Positions 42,251 through 50,472 of a stretch of DNA of 64,000 bases are shown here, one piece after another. This DNA comes from Chryseobacterium balustinum (lineage in GTDB: Bacteria; Bacteroidota; Bacteroidia; Flavobacteriales; Weeksellaceae). Both the position numbers and the translations under genes were made by a program. Numbering within the stretch: position 1 is the first letter of the stretch; each line of letters starts with the position of its first letter. Under the pieces are notes generated by a model, which saw only the letters and a list, made by a program, of their open reading frames with translations, searched no databases and had not been told where the DNA came from. Where the stretch lies: the NCBI RefSeq assembly GCF_900168205.1, contig NZ_FUZE01000003.1:62001-126000 (forward strand). The letters run 5' to 3'.

Positions 42251-42700
42251 ATGATGTTAAAGAAATATTATAAATTCATCATTTTACCGTATACCATTTT
42301 TTTGCTCTATCTGATGTTTTTCGGAATGGGAAGATTGCAGTATGAAGATCATATTATAAGAATTAAACCTATTGTTTCAACAGTTTGGTTTATTCATGAA
42401 ACAATAAGTTGGTTTGATATTATTAAAATTGTCTTGGGAAATGTCGTGATGTTTATTCCTTTTGGTTTTTTAGGTTGGGTTTTTCCACAGTTAAACAATT
42501 TGAAAAGGCTAATTATAACTTTTGTTTCTACCATCGTGATTGTTGAAGCACTGCAGTATTTTTCAAGATTGGGAGTTTTTGATGTGGATGATGTTATTCT
42601 GAATACTTTTGGAGTGTTTCTGGGTTGGCAAATGAAAAGAATCTTAGAAATTAAATTCAGCAAATTTGTATTGAATAATTCGACTAAATGTATTAATTAG
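42251..42700 (+). CDS. VanZ-family membrane protein
   Basis: A 149-residue polytopic protein starting at ATG 42251 (or 42254). It has four membrane segments, beginning FIILPYTIFLLYLMFFG, with KIVLGNVVMFIPFGFLGWVFP and VDDVILNTFGVFLGW, the usual VanZ signatures. VanZ-like proteins are linked to glycopeptide resistance in enterococci, but most homologues have no known role, so no resistance is implied. The -7 box is 3 nt before the ATG, so the mRNA is probably leaderless. It converges with proC, whose stop codon is 7 nt away. Confidence 0.88.
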   Translation: MMLKKYYKFIILPYTIFLLYLMFFGMGRLQYEDHIIRIKPIVSTVWFIHETISWFDIIKIVLGNVVMFIPFGFLGWVFPQLNNLKRLIITFVSTIVIVEALQYFSRLGVFDVDDVILNTFGVFLGWQMKRILEIKFSKFVLNNSTKCIN

Positions 42701-42707
42701 TAAAAAA

Positions 42708-43511
42708 TTACCCATTCAATTCCTTAGCACGTTTTTCAGCATTTAAAATTCCCTGTTGCAGAATTTCCTTAAAATTATTTTCTTCAAAAGTTTTCAATGC
42801 GGCTTCTGTCGTTCCGCCTTTTGATGCTACATCTTTTATCAGGTCTTCCAAACTTTTATCAGAATTATTGATCAAATGATAAGCGCCCAACATCGTTTGC
42901 TTTACAAAAAGTTTAGACAAATTTTCATCGATTCCCATTTGTGTTCCGGCTTTGATCATTGCATCTACGATATAATAAAAATATGCTGGTCCACTTCCGG
43001 AAAGTGCGGTAACTCCGTCAAGTAAATCTTCGTTTTCCAAATAGACAGATCTTCCGGTGCTGTTTAGAAGTCTTTCGATATTCATTAACTGATTAAAAGA
43101 AATTCCTTCTGCAGAAGTGTAGCCGGTAATTCCCATTCCCAAAAGAGTAGGAGAGTTGGGCATTGCTCTTACAACGGATTTGTGATTTAAAGACTTTTGG
43201 ATTTTTTCAATTTTAATCCCTGCCATAATCGACAAGATCATCTGATTTTCGTTTAAAGAAAACTGAAAACTTTCCGCTACTTTTTGGAAATCCTGTGGTT
43301 TTACGGCAATGATGATAAGATCTGCATCCAAATTTTTCACCTCTTCAAATACAGAAATTTCAGATTTGGGAAACTCTTCTTTTATTTTCGGAATTTTAGA
43401 TTGGCTTCTAGTAATCAGGTGAAGGTTTTCAGGTTTAATGAGTTCATATTTCAAAAATGATTTTGAAAAAGATAAACCCATATTTCCGGCTCCGATGATA
43501 GCGATTTTCAT
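42708..43511 (-). CDS. proC: pyrroline-5-carboxylate reductase
   Basis: ProC reduces pyrroline-5-carboxylate to proline with NAD(P)H. The 267-residue protein has the Rossmann start KIAIIGAGNMGLSFSKSFL, the middle block VVRAMPNSPTLLGMGITGY, and the C-terminal signature ALSGSGPAYFYYIVDAMIKA. Length and layout are normal. It follows a gene of unknown function by 14 nt and is probably cotranscribed with it. Confidence 0.96.
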   Translation of the reverse strand: MKIAIIGAGNMGLSFSKSFLKYELIKPENLHLITRSQSKIPKIKEEFPKSEISVFEEVKNLDADLIIIAVKPQDFQKVAESFQFSLNENQMILSIMAGIKIEKIQKSLNHKSVVRAMPNSPTLLGMGITGYTSAEGISFNQLMNIERLLNSTGRSVYLENEDLLDGVTALSGSGPAYFYYIVDAMIKAGTQMGIDENLSKLFVKQTMLGAYHLINNSDKSLEDLIKDVASKGGTTEAALKTFEENNFKEILQQGILNAEKRAKELNG

Positions 43512-43525
43512 ATTTGTGTTTTTAT

Positions 43526-44095
43526 TTATTCAATTAAATATTTTCTAAACGTTAGAGAATAACGGTCATTAAAAGTAATAAAATGGATATTTTTAAATAG
43601 AATTTTGTCAGATTTTTTTTCAATTTTTCCGGTAGCGTCATAGTTTTTAATCACTACAGATTTTTCATTTATTTCTAAAATTTCACCAATAGAAAATATA
43701 TTTTTCTTTTTTGTAGAACTTTCGACAATACAGTGGGAATTTTGCTTTTTTAAAGATTTAAATAAGGATTCAAAACTCTTTAACGAAGTATTACTGATGA
43801 TTTTTTGATTAAAATTGATCAAACCTTCTTCTGAAAATATTTTCTCAGAAGTTTTTTCAAATTTCTTGTGACGGATCCCTGAAATTCTATTAAAAGGGAT
43901 AATTTTAATTCCGTCTAAAGTAAAATTGTGAGACTCCTGAATCATTAAAAACTTTTCAGATACATTCAGAATAAAGCCTGAAGTAAACTCTTCGGGGCAT
44001 TCTTCGGAAAAGAAAACTTTTACATAATGCGTTTTAGTGAGGTGACCCTGAATCGTTTTTTTTAATTCTTTGTCAGAATGCATTTTATCTGCCAT
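43526..44095 (-). CDS. protein with two Sm/SH3-like beta-barrel repeats
   Basis: A 189-residue cytosolic protein of unknown function. It shows two similar beta-rich segments, GFILNVSEKFLMIQESHNFT (about residues 40-75) and GEILEINEKSVVIKNYDATG (about 138-175), each ending in a strand before an ISGIRH or IHFITF turn. This resembles tandem small barrels of the Sm or SH3 type that bind RNA or peptides; the assignment is by pattern only. It lies 14 nt upstream of proC in the same direction. Confidence 0.7.
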   Translation of the reverse strand: MADKMHSDKELKKTIQGHLTKTHYVKVFFSEECPEEFTSGFILNVSEKFLMIQESHNFTLDGIKIIPFNRISGIRHKKFEKTSEKIFSEEGLINFNQKIISNTSLKSFESLFKSLKKQNSHCIVESSTKKKNIFSIGEILEINEKSVVIKNYDATGKIEKKSDKILFKNIHFITFNDRYSLTFRKYLIE

Positions 44096-44174
44096 AGCTA
44101 TTTTAGAAATATTTGAACTAAAATAAGCTATTCTGCTAAAACGAACGAAGAATTGGTTTTAAAAAGCAATTAAT

Positions 44175-44219
44175 TTATTCTACAGGAAACTCAGGTCTTT
44201 TTATTTCAACGTCATAAGA
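44175..44219 (-). pseudogene. remnant of a di-heme peroxidase 3' end
   Basis: These 45 nt on the minus strand read SYDVEIKRPEFPVE and stop. The cytochrome-c peroxidase at 46424-47572 ends KMRRPEFPVE and stops. About 26 of the last 30 nt match, including the stop codon. No open frame precedes the remnant, and a hairpin terminator abuts it. It looks like the tail of a lost or displaced second peroxidase gene. Confidence 0.65.
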
Positions 44220-44247
44220 AAAGACTATCTCATTTCGAGATAGTCTT
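44219..44247 (-). terminator. terminator of the T9SS cargo gene at 44.3-46.2 kb
   Basis: AAGACTATCTC (44221-44231) and GAGATAGTCTT (44237-44247) form a perfect 11-bp stem with an ATTTC loop and a T-rich tail on the minus strand. Confidence 0.88.
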
Positions 44248-44270
44248 AAATTTTTTAGAATAACGTGTTA

Positions 44271-46196
44271 TTATTTTCTAATTACTTTTCCTGATTTTAT
44301 AGTACCATCACTAAAGATGATGCGATAGACATATACTCCAGGCAAATAATGAGACGGAAAATTCCAAATGTAACTATCATTATTATTTTTTATATTATGA
44401 TTAGTTGCTTTTACTGATTGACCTGTCGCTATATTTCCGATATAGATTTCTGCTTGGTAATTCTGATAATTTTTAAAGTTAAATTTTAATTCATTATTTT
44501 GAATGAAAGCAATTGCTTCTCGTTTATTTTCTAACTCTAATTTTGTATCAATAGTCTTTCTTCCTTGAATTATTCCTCCGGATAATGAATATATTAAAGT
44601 ATTTGATCTATGCCATACATTATCTGATATTGCATATCTGGTAATTCTTATCTCATCACTAAATACAGGCAGATAATCTAAGTATTCAGAAAGAAATGTA
44701 TCTGTTGCAGGTGAAAAGCTCCATTGTATCATTTCTCCAATCGAGTCATCAGGATGTACATCCAATACCCAAATATACGAATAGTTACTATCTCCACCAG
44801 TTGGAGTTGTACCTAAAATGTGGTCATTATTCGCTGGGTCAAAAGAAATTTTATTATTATCTATTTTTGGATTAGAAGATACTTCGAATGTTATGATATT
44901 ACTTTCGTTATCAGGAGCATATAGGGATTTTCCTATTCTTTTATATTGAGTTGTCTTATATAATGGAGAATTTATAATATAGTTTGCAGAGGTTGCGCCT
45001 GAAATATCTTCCCAGTTTCCACCATCAGTTTTTTTCTGCCATTGTAAAATAAGAGGTTGACCAGTATTACTTGTTACGGTTCCTCCAGCAGTTGACAGTA
45101 TATTTAAGTAAGGTTTTTCGCCGATGGATACTTTTTCAGCTGGATGCAAATTTCCATTATTACCTGATACTGTTATGGTATTGTTAATAATATTTAAACC
45201 ATTTGCTATTAAATAATTGCTATAACTTTTGGGAACTTCCCATGAACCTACCATACGTCTAAAAGTTCTTGTTGTAGTGATTGTTGGGAGTTCATAATCT
45301 TTATATGTTGCACCTTGAATGTTTGTCCAAGTGTTGTTTATTAATTCCTGCCATTGATAGCTATAGCTATTGTCGCTTCCTTTGGGAGTGCTTCCCACCA
45401 TGATGTTTTTTACAATACCACCATTATTATTTACTGTTTCGTGAATGGTATTTTCAGCAATACGAACATTTACCGCAGCTTCATTACTAATATGTTGTAT
45501 GTTAGCACTGTATTTAACAATTCTTCTTACTCTGTAATTAGTTTTATTTTCAGCTGCTGGAGCCACATAATTTTTATTACTAGAATTGGCATTATTAATA
45601 TTATACCAGCTTCCTCCAGGGTTTTTTCTTTGCCATATATATGTATAAGAAAAGTTTGAATTTGGAAGAGTCGGAACTGTTGCATATATTTCTTCTGCGT
45701 CCTCCATGTAATTTGTTAGTCTGTCTCCATTAATTACATTATTGGGTGCATTATAGATGTTTGCATTATAATTACTTGAATTTGTAATTTTATTACCATA
45801 CCTGTAAGATAGATATAATTGCGCTTTGTCGGAGCTGTTAATTAGATAAGTAGCATTTGATATAGTTGTGGTAAACTCAAATGTATTTGATGTTCCGTAC
45901 GCAAATGGAAATAATTGATTATCATAAGCAATTAGAAGGTCGGGACCAATTGGCATTTTTGCATAAAATTCAACTTTTACTCCGGTATCTTGATAGCTTG
46001 GTGTATATTTGCTAACTGTGTAATTGACCTTAAATGTCGCTGATGTACCTTTAAAAAGTGCTATGAATGTAGAGCCGGTATGCTCGATACCATTAACTTC
46101 GATTTTATTTATTTTTATTTGATCTTGAGCAAAAATAAATGATGCTGTAAAAGATAGAAATACTGTGAAAAATTGTTTAAATAGTTTTAATTGCAT
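44271..46196 (-). CDS. T9SS-secreted protein with four Ig-like repeats
   Basis: From ATG 46196 the product is 641 residues with signal peptide MQLKLFKQFFTVFLSFTASFIFAQ. Four tandem Ig-like repeats of about 75-95 residues follow, each with a YxWQ core: FSYTYIWQRKNPGGSWYNI, NSYSYQWQELINNTW, LILQWQKKTDGGNWEDI, and NYSYIWVLD. The C-terminus SHYLPGVYVYRIIFSDGTIK is a type A T9SS sorting domain. It is probably a surface adhesin. It lies between two copies of a peroxidase 3' end, with a -7 box TATTTTTG at 46244-46251 and a perfect palindrome just downstream of it. The start at 46232 is rejected for lack of a signal peptide fit. Confidence 0.87.
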   Translation of the reverse strand: MQLKLFKQFFTVFLSFTASFIFAQDQIKINKIEVNGIEHTGSTFIALFKGTSATFKVNYTVSKYTPSYQDTGVKVEFYAKMPIGPDLLIAYDNQLFPFAYGTSNTFEFTTTISNATYLINSSDKAQLYLSYRYGNKITNSSNYNANIYNAPNNVINGDRLTNYMEDAEEIYATVPTLPNSNFSYTYIWQRKNPGGSWYNINNANSSNKNYVAPAAENKTNYRVRRIVKYSANIQHISNEAAVNVRIAENTIHETVNNNGGIVKNIMVGSTPKGSDNSYSYQWQELINNTWTNIQGATYKDYELPTITTTRTFRRMVGSWEVPKSYSNYLIANGLNIINNTITVSGNNGNLHPAEKVSIGEKPYLNILSTAGGTVTSNTGQPLILQWQKKTDGGNWEDISGATSANYIINSPLYKTTQYKRIGKSLYAPDNESNIITFEVSSNPKIDNNKISFDPANNDHILGTTPTGGDSNYSYIWVLDVHPDDSIGEMIQWSFSPATDTFLSEYLDYLPVFSDEIRITRYAISDNVWHRSNTLIYSLSGGIIQGRKTIDTKLELENKREAIAFIQNNELKFNFKNYQNYQAEIYIGNIATGQSVKATNHNIKNNNDSYIWNFPSHYLPGVYVYRIIFSDGTIKSGKVIRK

Positions 46197-46220
46197 AAAT
46201 ATTATTTTTATCTGTTGTAA

Positions 46221-46236
46221 AGATTTGCGCAAATCT
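46221..46236. promoter_or_regulatory. perfect 16-bp palindrome in the T9SS cargo leader
   Basis: AGATTTGCGCAAATCT is a perfect 16-bp palindrome between the -7 box and the ATG, about at the predicted transcription start. It is a candidate operator. Confidence 0.65.
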
Positions 46237-46243
46237 ATTAATA

Positions 46244-46251
46244 CAAAAATA
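46244..46251 (-). promoter_or_regulatory. -7 promoter box of the T9SS cargo gene
   Basis: TATTTTTG on the minus strand matches TAnnTTTG and is 8 nt from the palindrome. Confidence 0.55.
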
Positions 46252-46423
46252 AGTGAAATATCCTGCTAATACTATTTAGAATAAATAAAATTACTATGAT
46301 TTAAATCATTAAACATTACTTCGTAAAATAAATAAACCAATTCTGGGATATTTAATTTTGAACACAAAAAACCTACAGCCTAGTCAATTGTAATTTTTTT
46401 ACTTAGTGTAAATTAAAATGTGA

Positions 46424-47572
46424 TTATTCCACAGGAAACTCCGGTCTTCTCATTTTGTATTTTGTTCCTGAAAGAGATTCAAGAAAAGAAACCAACGCTT
46501 TTACTTCTTCTTTATTTAAATTTAGTTTTTGTAATAAAGGGTCTGTTGAAGGGTGAAGCGGATCTGCCAACTTTTTTTCGGCGTTAGGATCGAGTTGGTG
46601 CATTCCGCTGTTGTACATGTTGACAACTCCTTCCAAATCATCGAAAAGCCCATTGTGCATCCAAGGTTGAGTGAGTGCTAAATCTCTTAATTGTGGTGTT
46701 TTGAATTTTCCAACGTCTTCAGCTTTTTTGGTTATGTTGTATAAGCCTAGATCTTCGTATTTTCTTTTATAGTAAGTTAAACCAATATTGTGGAAAGATT
46801 CATCAGTTAAATATTTTCCGCTGTGACAGTTCATACAACGAGCTTTAGTACGGAAAATATGCATTCCGTAGATTTCTTCATCTGTTAACGAGCCGTATTT
46901 TCCTTCGAGGAATTTATCGAAGCGGCTGGGCTGGCTTTTTATGGTTTTCTGGAAATCGGCAATGGCTTTTACGATCTTATCGTACGTTACTTTTTCGGTT
47001 CCGTAAGCATTTTTGAAAAGCGAATTGTATCCTTTTATATTCTGAATTTTTGTGGGAAGTGTTTTCACGTCCATTGCCATTTCGTGATGAGCCCCAAGTG
47101 GTCCGGAAGCCTGTTCTTCGAGAGTTTTTGCTCTTCCGTCCCAGAAAAAAGAAGTTCTTTCGGCGATGTTGTAAAGAGAAATGGTATTTCTGTTTCCTAA
47201 AAGGTGGTCGTTTCCAAGGGCAACACGTCTTCTGTCTTGCCATCCCATTTCGGGGTCGTGACAAGTACTGCAGGAAATTTGGTTGGATCTTGATAATTTA
47301 GGATCGAAAAAAAGCATTTTCCCTAAAATAACATTCGGTTTATCTTGTTCTGTGAAATAAGCAGAATCTGTTTTGATGGCTGCAAATTCCTGCCATTTTA
47401 CGCCGTGGTCAATATTGGGTTTTGGCCATTCTGTAATCGCTTTTTTGTAGCTTTTTACTATGTCCTCAATAGATGGTTCCTGAATGTTTGATAACTCATT
47501 TCCAACTTTTGAAGTGAAACTCCAAAGAATAAATAAAATCAATCCTAAACTCCAATAAATTCCTCTTTTCAT
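46424..47572 (-). CDS. di-heme cytochrome-c peroxidase (MauG/CCP family)
   Basis: A 382-residue exported protein. Its N-terminus SLGLILFILWSFTSKV is a signal or anchor segment. Two c-type heme sites are CSTCH (residues 101-105) and CMNCH (246-250). WMHNG (Met305) follows, where classical bacterial peroxidases have the Met ligand and MauG has Tyr; the protein thus resembles peroxidases that reduce hydrogen peroxide. It is the last gene of a four-gene operon with a TonB receptor and two surface or outer-membrane proteins. A related 3' tail lies at 44175-44219. Its electron donor or oxidised partner is unknown. Confidence 0.9.
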   Translation of the reverse strand: MKRGIYWSLGLILFILWSFTSKVGNELSNIQEPSIEDIVKSYKKAITEWPKPNIDHGVKWQEFAAIKTDSAYFTEQDKPNVILGKMLFFDPKLSRSNQISCSTCHDPEMGWQDRRRVALGNDHLLGNRNTISLYNIAERTSFFWDGRAKTLEEQASGPLGAHHEMAMDVKTLPTKIQNIKGYNSLFKNAYGTEKVTYDKIVKAIADFQKTIKSQPSRFDKFLEGKYGSLTDEEIYGMHIFRTKARCMNCHSGKYLTDESFHNIGLTYYKRKYEDLGLYNITKKAEDVGKFKTPQLRDLALTQPWMHNGLFDDLEGVVNMYNSGMHQLDPNAEKKLADPLHPSTDPLLQKLNLNKEEVKALVSFLESLSGTKYKMRRPEFPVE

Positions 47573-47651
47573 TTTAAATTAAATATTCTTTTTTGATAAA
47601 TTTCTTAACGCAAAGTCCGCAATTTATTTCAAATTATAATTTTCAAAAACC

Positions 47652-49181
47652 TTAGAAGGTAATTCCTAAACTTGCGCCGACAAAATTATTGTTTTTTTTC
47701 TGAATTTTCTGTGATTGATATTCTGCACTTACAAAGAATGCCGGAAGTTTTTCCAGTTTGATATCGTATCTTAAAGACGCTCCAAAAGTGCTGATGTCGC
47801 TTGCCTGAAAGTTGTGATCGTGTAATATCCAGTCATTGATCTCCTGATTTTCCATAAGACTCAGTGCGTTGATCGACTTATTGACCATTCTTTTGGAAAA
47901 ATAAGGTTGAAATGAAATGGCTTGGTTAGAATTAATTGACTGACGATAATCTGCAGTTAGACCAAAATATGAATATTCAAATTTTTGCCCTGAATTAGGA
48001 TAAAGATTTCTTTCTTTAATTTCTTCGTATCCGAAAAATGGTGAAGCACTTACTGTAAAATTATCATTGTTGTATTGATACAAAACTTTTACAGAGCTGA
48101 TAAAATTTTCTGAACGGTAAGATTTTCTTTTGAATATTTGTTCTGTAGCATTGGTGTTTACAGAATATCCAAATTCTGAGCCTGTTCTTACAATAGCTTT
48201 ATAATTTGCTGAAACTCCTATTCTGTGTTTTTCTTTTAGGGTGAAAAATTTTGCGCCTTCCAGTTCTAGATTTTTATTTTCAAGCTCTGAGATTTCAAAC
48301 GTTGTATTTCCTCCGCTACTGCGATGGCTTTTAGTATTGTTTGAACGTCCTGCTGAAGCACGAAGATAAAAGTCTTTTCCTTGTTGATTGCTTAGCTGGA
48401 TACCTCCTTTGTAACCAAATTCTTCAAAAGTTTGAGAAGGATTAACACCGCCGCTGAAAAGATAATTTGAAATACCTAATCCTACCATTTGGTAAACAAA
48501 AGGTTTTCCTAAAACACTTTGAAAATTTAAAGAACTGTTTTGTGTGTATTTATTGAATGTTCCAAAAACTCCTACTTCATATTCTCTGAATACTTTATAG
48601 TTCACTCCTGCATTTAATGTTAAATCTGAAGTAGTACTTTTTAATCTTGGATCACGGCTACGATATCCTAGTTGGGCAAGATAACTTACTTCACCAGCAA
48701 TCGTCCATTTGTTGATTTTCTGTGACATTCCTCCGGCAAAATAATAACGTTCCAAATTTAAAGTTCCACCTAAAGAGTCTGCTGTTGTATAAGGTGCAAT
48801 ACGCTCATAATCGAGATTTTCATTCCATCTGAAAGAATTTTTTTCAAGATTCTGATAGCTTGCATTTCCCCAGACTGTACGATTTGGATTTAGCTTTAAA
48901 AAAGATTGTGCATTTACTGTTAAGCCTTTTTCACCTGCTCCAAGCTGTTGGCGATACACTTTTTGATCATCATTATGATAACCGACCTTAAATTCTGAGA
49001 ACGAAGAAGAACTATAATCCGACTTATTTGCCGGATTATAGTAAAATTGACTTCTAAAATTTCTTTCAATACTGTATTGATTATTGATCTTCTGATAAAG
49101 CTGAATGCTGTCTTGCGCTTTTATAGAAAGCGAAGCAAAAGCGATAATCATCAGTGAAAAAGAATGTTTTAAATTGAGCAT
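47652..49181 (-). CDS. DUF6850-type outer-membrane beta-barrel protein
   Basis: The 509-residue protein has the signal MLNLKHSFSLMIIAFASLSIKAQ, then alternating strands typical of a barrel (for example YNNDNFTVSASPFFGYEEIKE), ending in FVGASLGITF, a C-terminal strand with terminal Phe. I match it to the DUF6850 group seen beside DUF4876 genes in Bacteroidota; the family name is recalled, the barrel is visible. It lies 32 nt after the lipoprotein gene and 79 nt before the peroxidase gene. Confidence 0.78.
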   Translation of the reverse strand: MLNLKHSFSLMIIAFASLSIKAQDSIQLYQKINNQYSIERNFRSQFYYNPANKSDYSSSSFSEFKVGYHNDDQKVYRQQLGAGEKGLTVNAQSFLKLNPNRTVWGNASYQNLEKNSFRWNENLDYERIAPYTTADSLGGTLNLERYYFAGGMSQKINKWTIAGEVSYLAQLGYRSRDPRLKSTTSDLTLNAGVNYKVFREYEVGVFGTFNKYTQNSSLNFQSVLGKPFVYQMVGLGISNYLFSGGVNPSQTFEEFGYKGGIQLSNQQGKDFYLRASAGRSNNTKSHRSSGGNTTFEISELENKNLELEGAKFFTLKEKHRIGVSANYKAIVRTGSEFGYSVNTNATEQIFKRKSYRSENFISSVKVLYQYNNDNFTVSASPFFGYEEIKERNLYPNSGQKFEYSYFGLTADYRQSINSNQAISFQPYFSKRMVNKSINALSLMENQEINDWILHDHNFQASDISTFGASLRYDIKLEKLPAFFVSAEYQSQKIQKKNNNFVGASLGITF

Positions 49182-49213
49182 AGTTTTAAGTATTATTCAA
49201 ATACTAAATTTTA

Positions 49214-50437
49214 TTAATGTTGAATACCGTTTTTTAAACTTGGTACTGCATCTTTGGTAAAATCGTTTGTAGAATTGTTGGTATCCATGTAAAGATTTTT
49301 ACCGTTGGTCATCGTTCCTGCACTTTTACGTCTTACCGATTTTCCAAAACGATTGGCATCACTATCGGTAGCTCCAACAGAGGCCCATCCTGAATCAATA
49401 CCTGCGGCAGTAAGAGTATGTACAAAGTTTGTTGGAATACTATTGTTTACGCCATCAATGATCCATGAATTCGGAATACGGTATCTACTTATTGCCTTTA
49501 CAACTCCTGCGCTATTTACAAATGTGTAGTCATATTTTTGATTTTGCATGAAGGTATTTTTGTTTTCACCTGTAGGAAAACGAGCAATGACATAGCTTTC
49601 AAAACCTCTGTTATGCAAAAGGAACATATTAAAATTTGTTGTAGAGAATATGATATCTGCATTTGGTACAGCTGGATTGTCTACCTGACCTAAAGCAGGA
49701 TTTGTAGATGGGAATTCCCAGTCTGCTTTATGAAGGTCGTAAGCAGTAGGAGTGTTCTGTGAATGATCGATAGCATTATCAGCGACAACAATAAAATCAC
49801 CTGGCTGTACTAATTTTGGATTGCTGCTCTCTAAGATCATAACTCCTTTCACAGGAAAATATAGATTGTTGTTATATGGGGTTGGATTGTCGTCGGAAGT
49901 CGTGTAAAAATTTGATTGCCCAATGATTAGGTTTGCGGCATCTAGAACTTTATTGGTGTTATTGGTGATTTTAAAATAACGGCTGGAATTGTAATTTTTA
50001 TTATCTGGTGTTTTTACTCCGGTAAAAAATATTTCTTCAATAATAAAATCTTCATGGAATTTTTTTACAAACAAAGGAATGGTAAGATTTTTAGCAGCTG
50101 AAGTAACGTCTGTTTGTCCGATACCTGCTGCTCTTACTTCTTCGTTGCTTGCAATGACAACACCGTTTACTGTAATTTTATATGAACCATAAGCAACCTC
50201 AAAAGAATGCGCATTTTCTTTTTTTAGTGTTTCTTTAATTATGGTTTTGGTATTGATTTCCATAATTTCTACCTCCAAATTGGTATACTCTGTAATATTT
50301 TCACCTGTGAAATTAAGTGTCAATACACCGTTTTGTTTTGCGGTTACTCCAAAATCATCATCACTTGAGCATGATGTAACGGTAAATCCTGTTGCCATCG
50401 CTGCTACCAAGCTTAGTAGTATAACTCTTTTTTTCAT
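49214..50437 (-). CDS. DUF4876 surface lipoprotein
   Basis: The 407-residue protein has a lipoprotein signal MKKRVILLSLVAAMATGFTVTSC followed by SSDDD, an acidic run right after the Cys that in Bacteroidota acts as a surface export signal. The mature part is beta-rich, starting with an Ig-like segment (NGVLTLNFTGENITEYTNLE), then a larger domain including VILESSNPKLVQPGDFIVVAD. It matches DUF4876 as found next to TonB receptors. It is 35 nt after the receptor gene, and a receptor partner or substrate-capture role is likely but unproven. Confidence 0.8.
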   Translation of the reverse strand: MKKRVILLSLVAAMATGFTVTSCSSDDDFGVTAKQNGVLTLNFTGENITEYTNLEVEIMEINTKTIIKETLKKENAHSFEVAYGSYKITVNGVVIASNEEVRAAGIGQTDVTSAAKNLTIPLFVKKFHEDFIIEEIFFTGVKTPDNKNYNSSRYFKITNNTNKVLDAANLIIGQSNFYTTSDDNPTPYNNNLYFPVKGVMILESSNPKLVQPGDFIVVADNAIDHSQNTPTAYDLHKADWEFPSTNPALGQVDNPAVPNADIIFSTTNFNMFLLHNRGFESYVIARFPTGENKNTFMQNQKYDYTFVNSAGVVKAISRYRIPNSWIIDGVNNSIPTNFVHTLTAAGIDSGWASVGATDSDANRFGKSVRRKSAGTMTNGKNLYMDTNNSTNDFTKDAVPSLKNGIQH

Positions 50438-50472
50438 GTTGTTTTCTATTTGCTATGTATTACTATTTATTA

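Noticed and set aside
42251..42700. VanZ-like gene as a glycopeptide-resistance gene
   Set aside because: The domain occurs widely without vanA-type genes, none of which are present, and Gram-negative bacteria already exclude glycopeptides.
44096..44174. Possible further coding sequence beyond the peroxidase remnant
   Set aside because: The frame stops directly at 44175, and the DNA from there to the next gene at 44095 holds no continuation.
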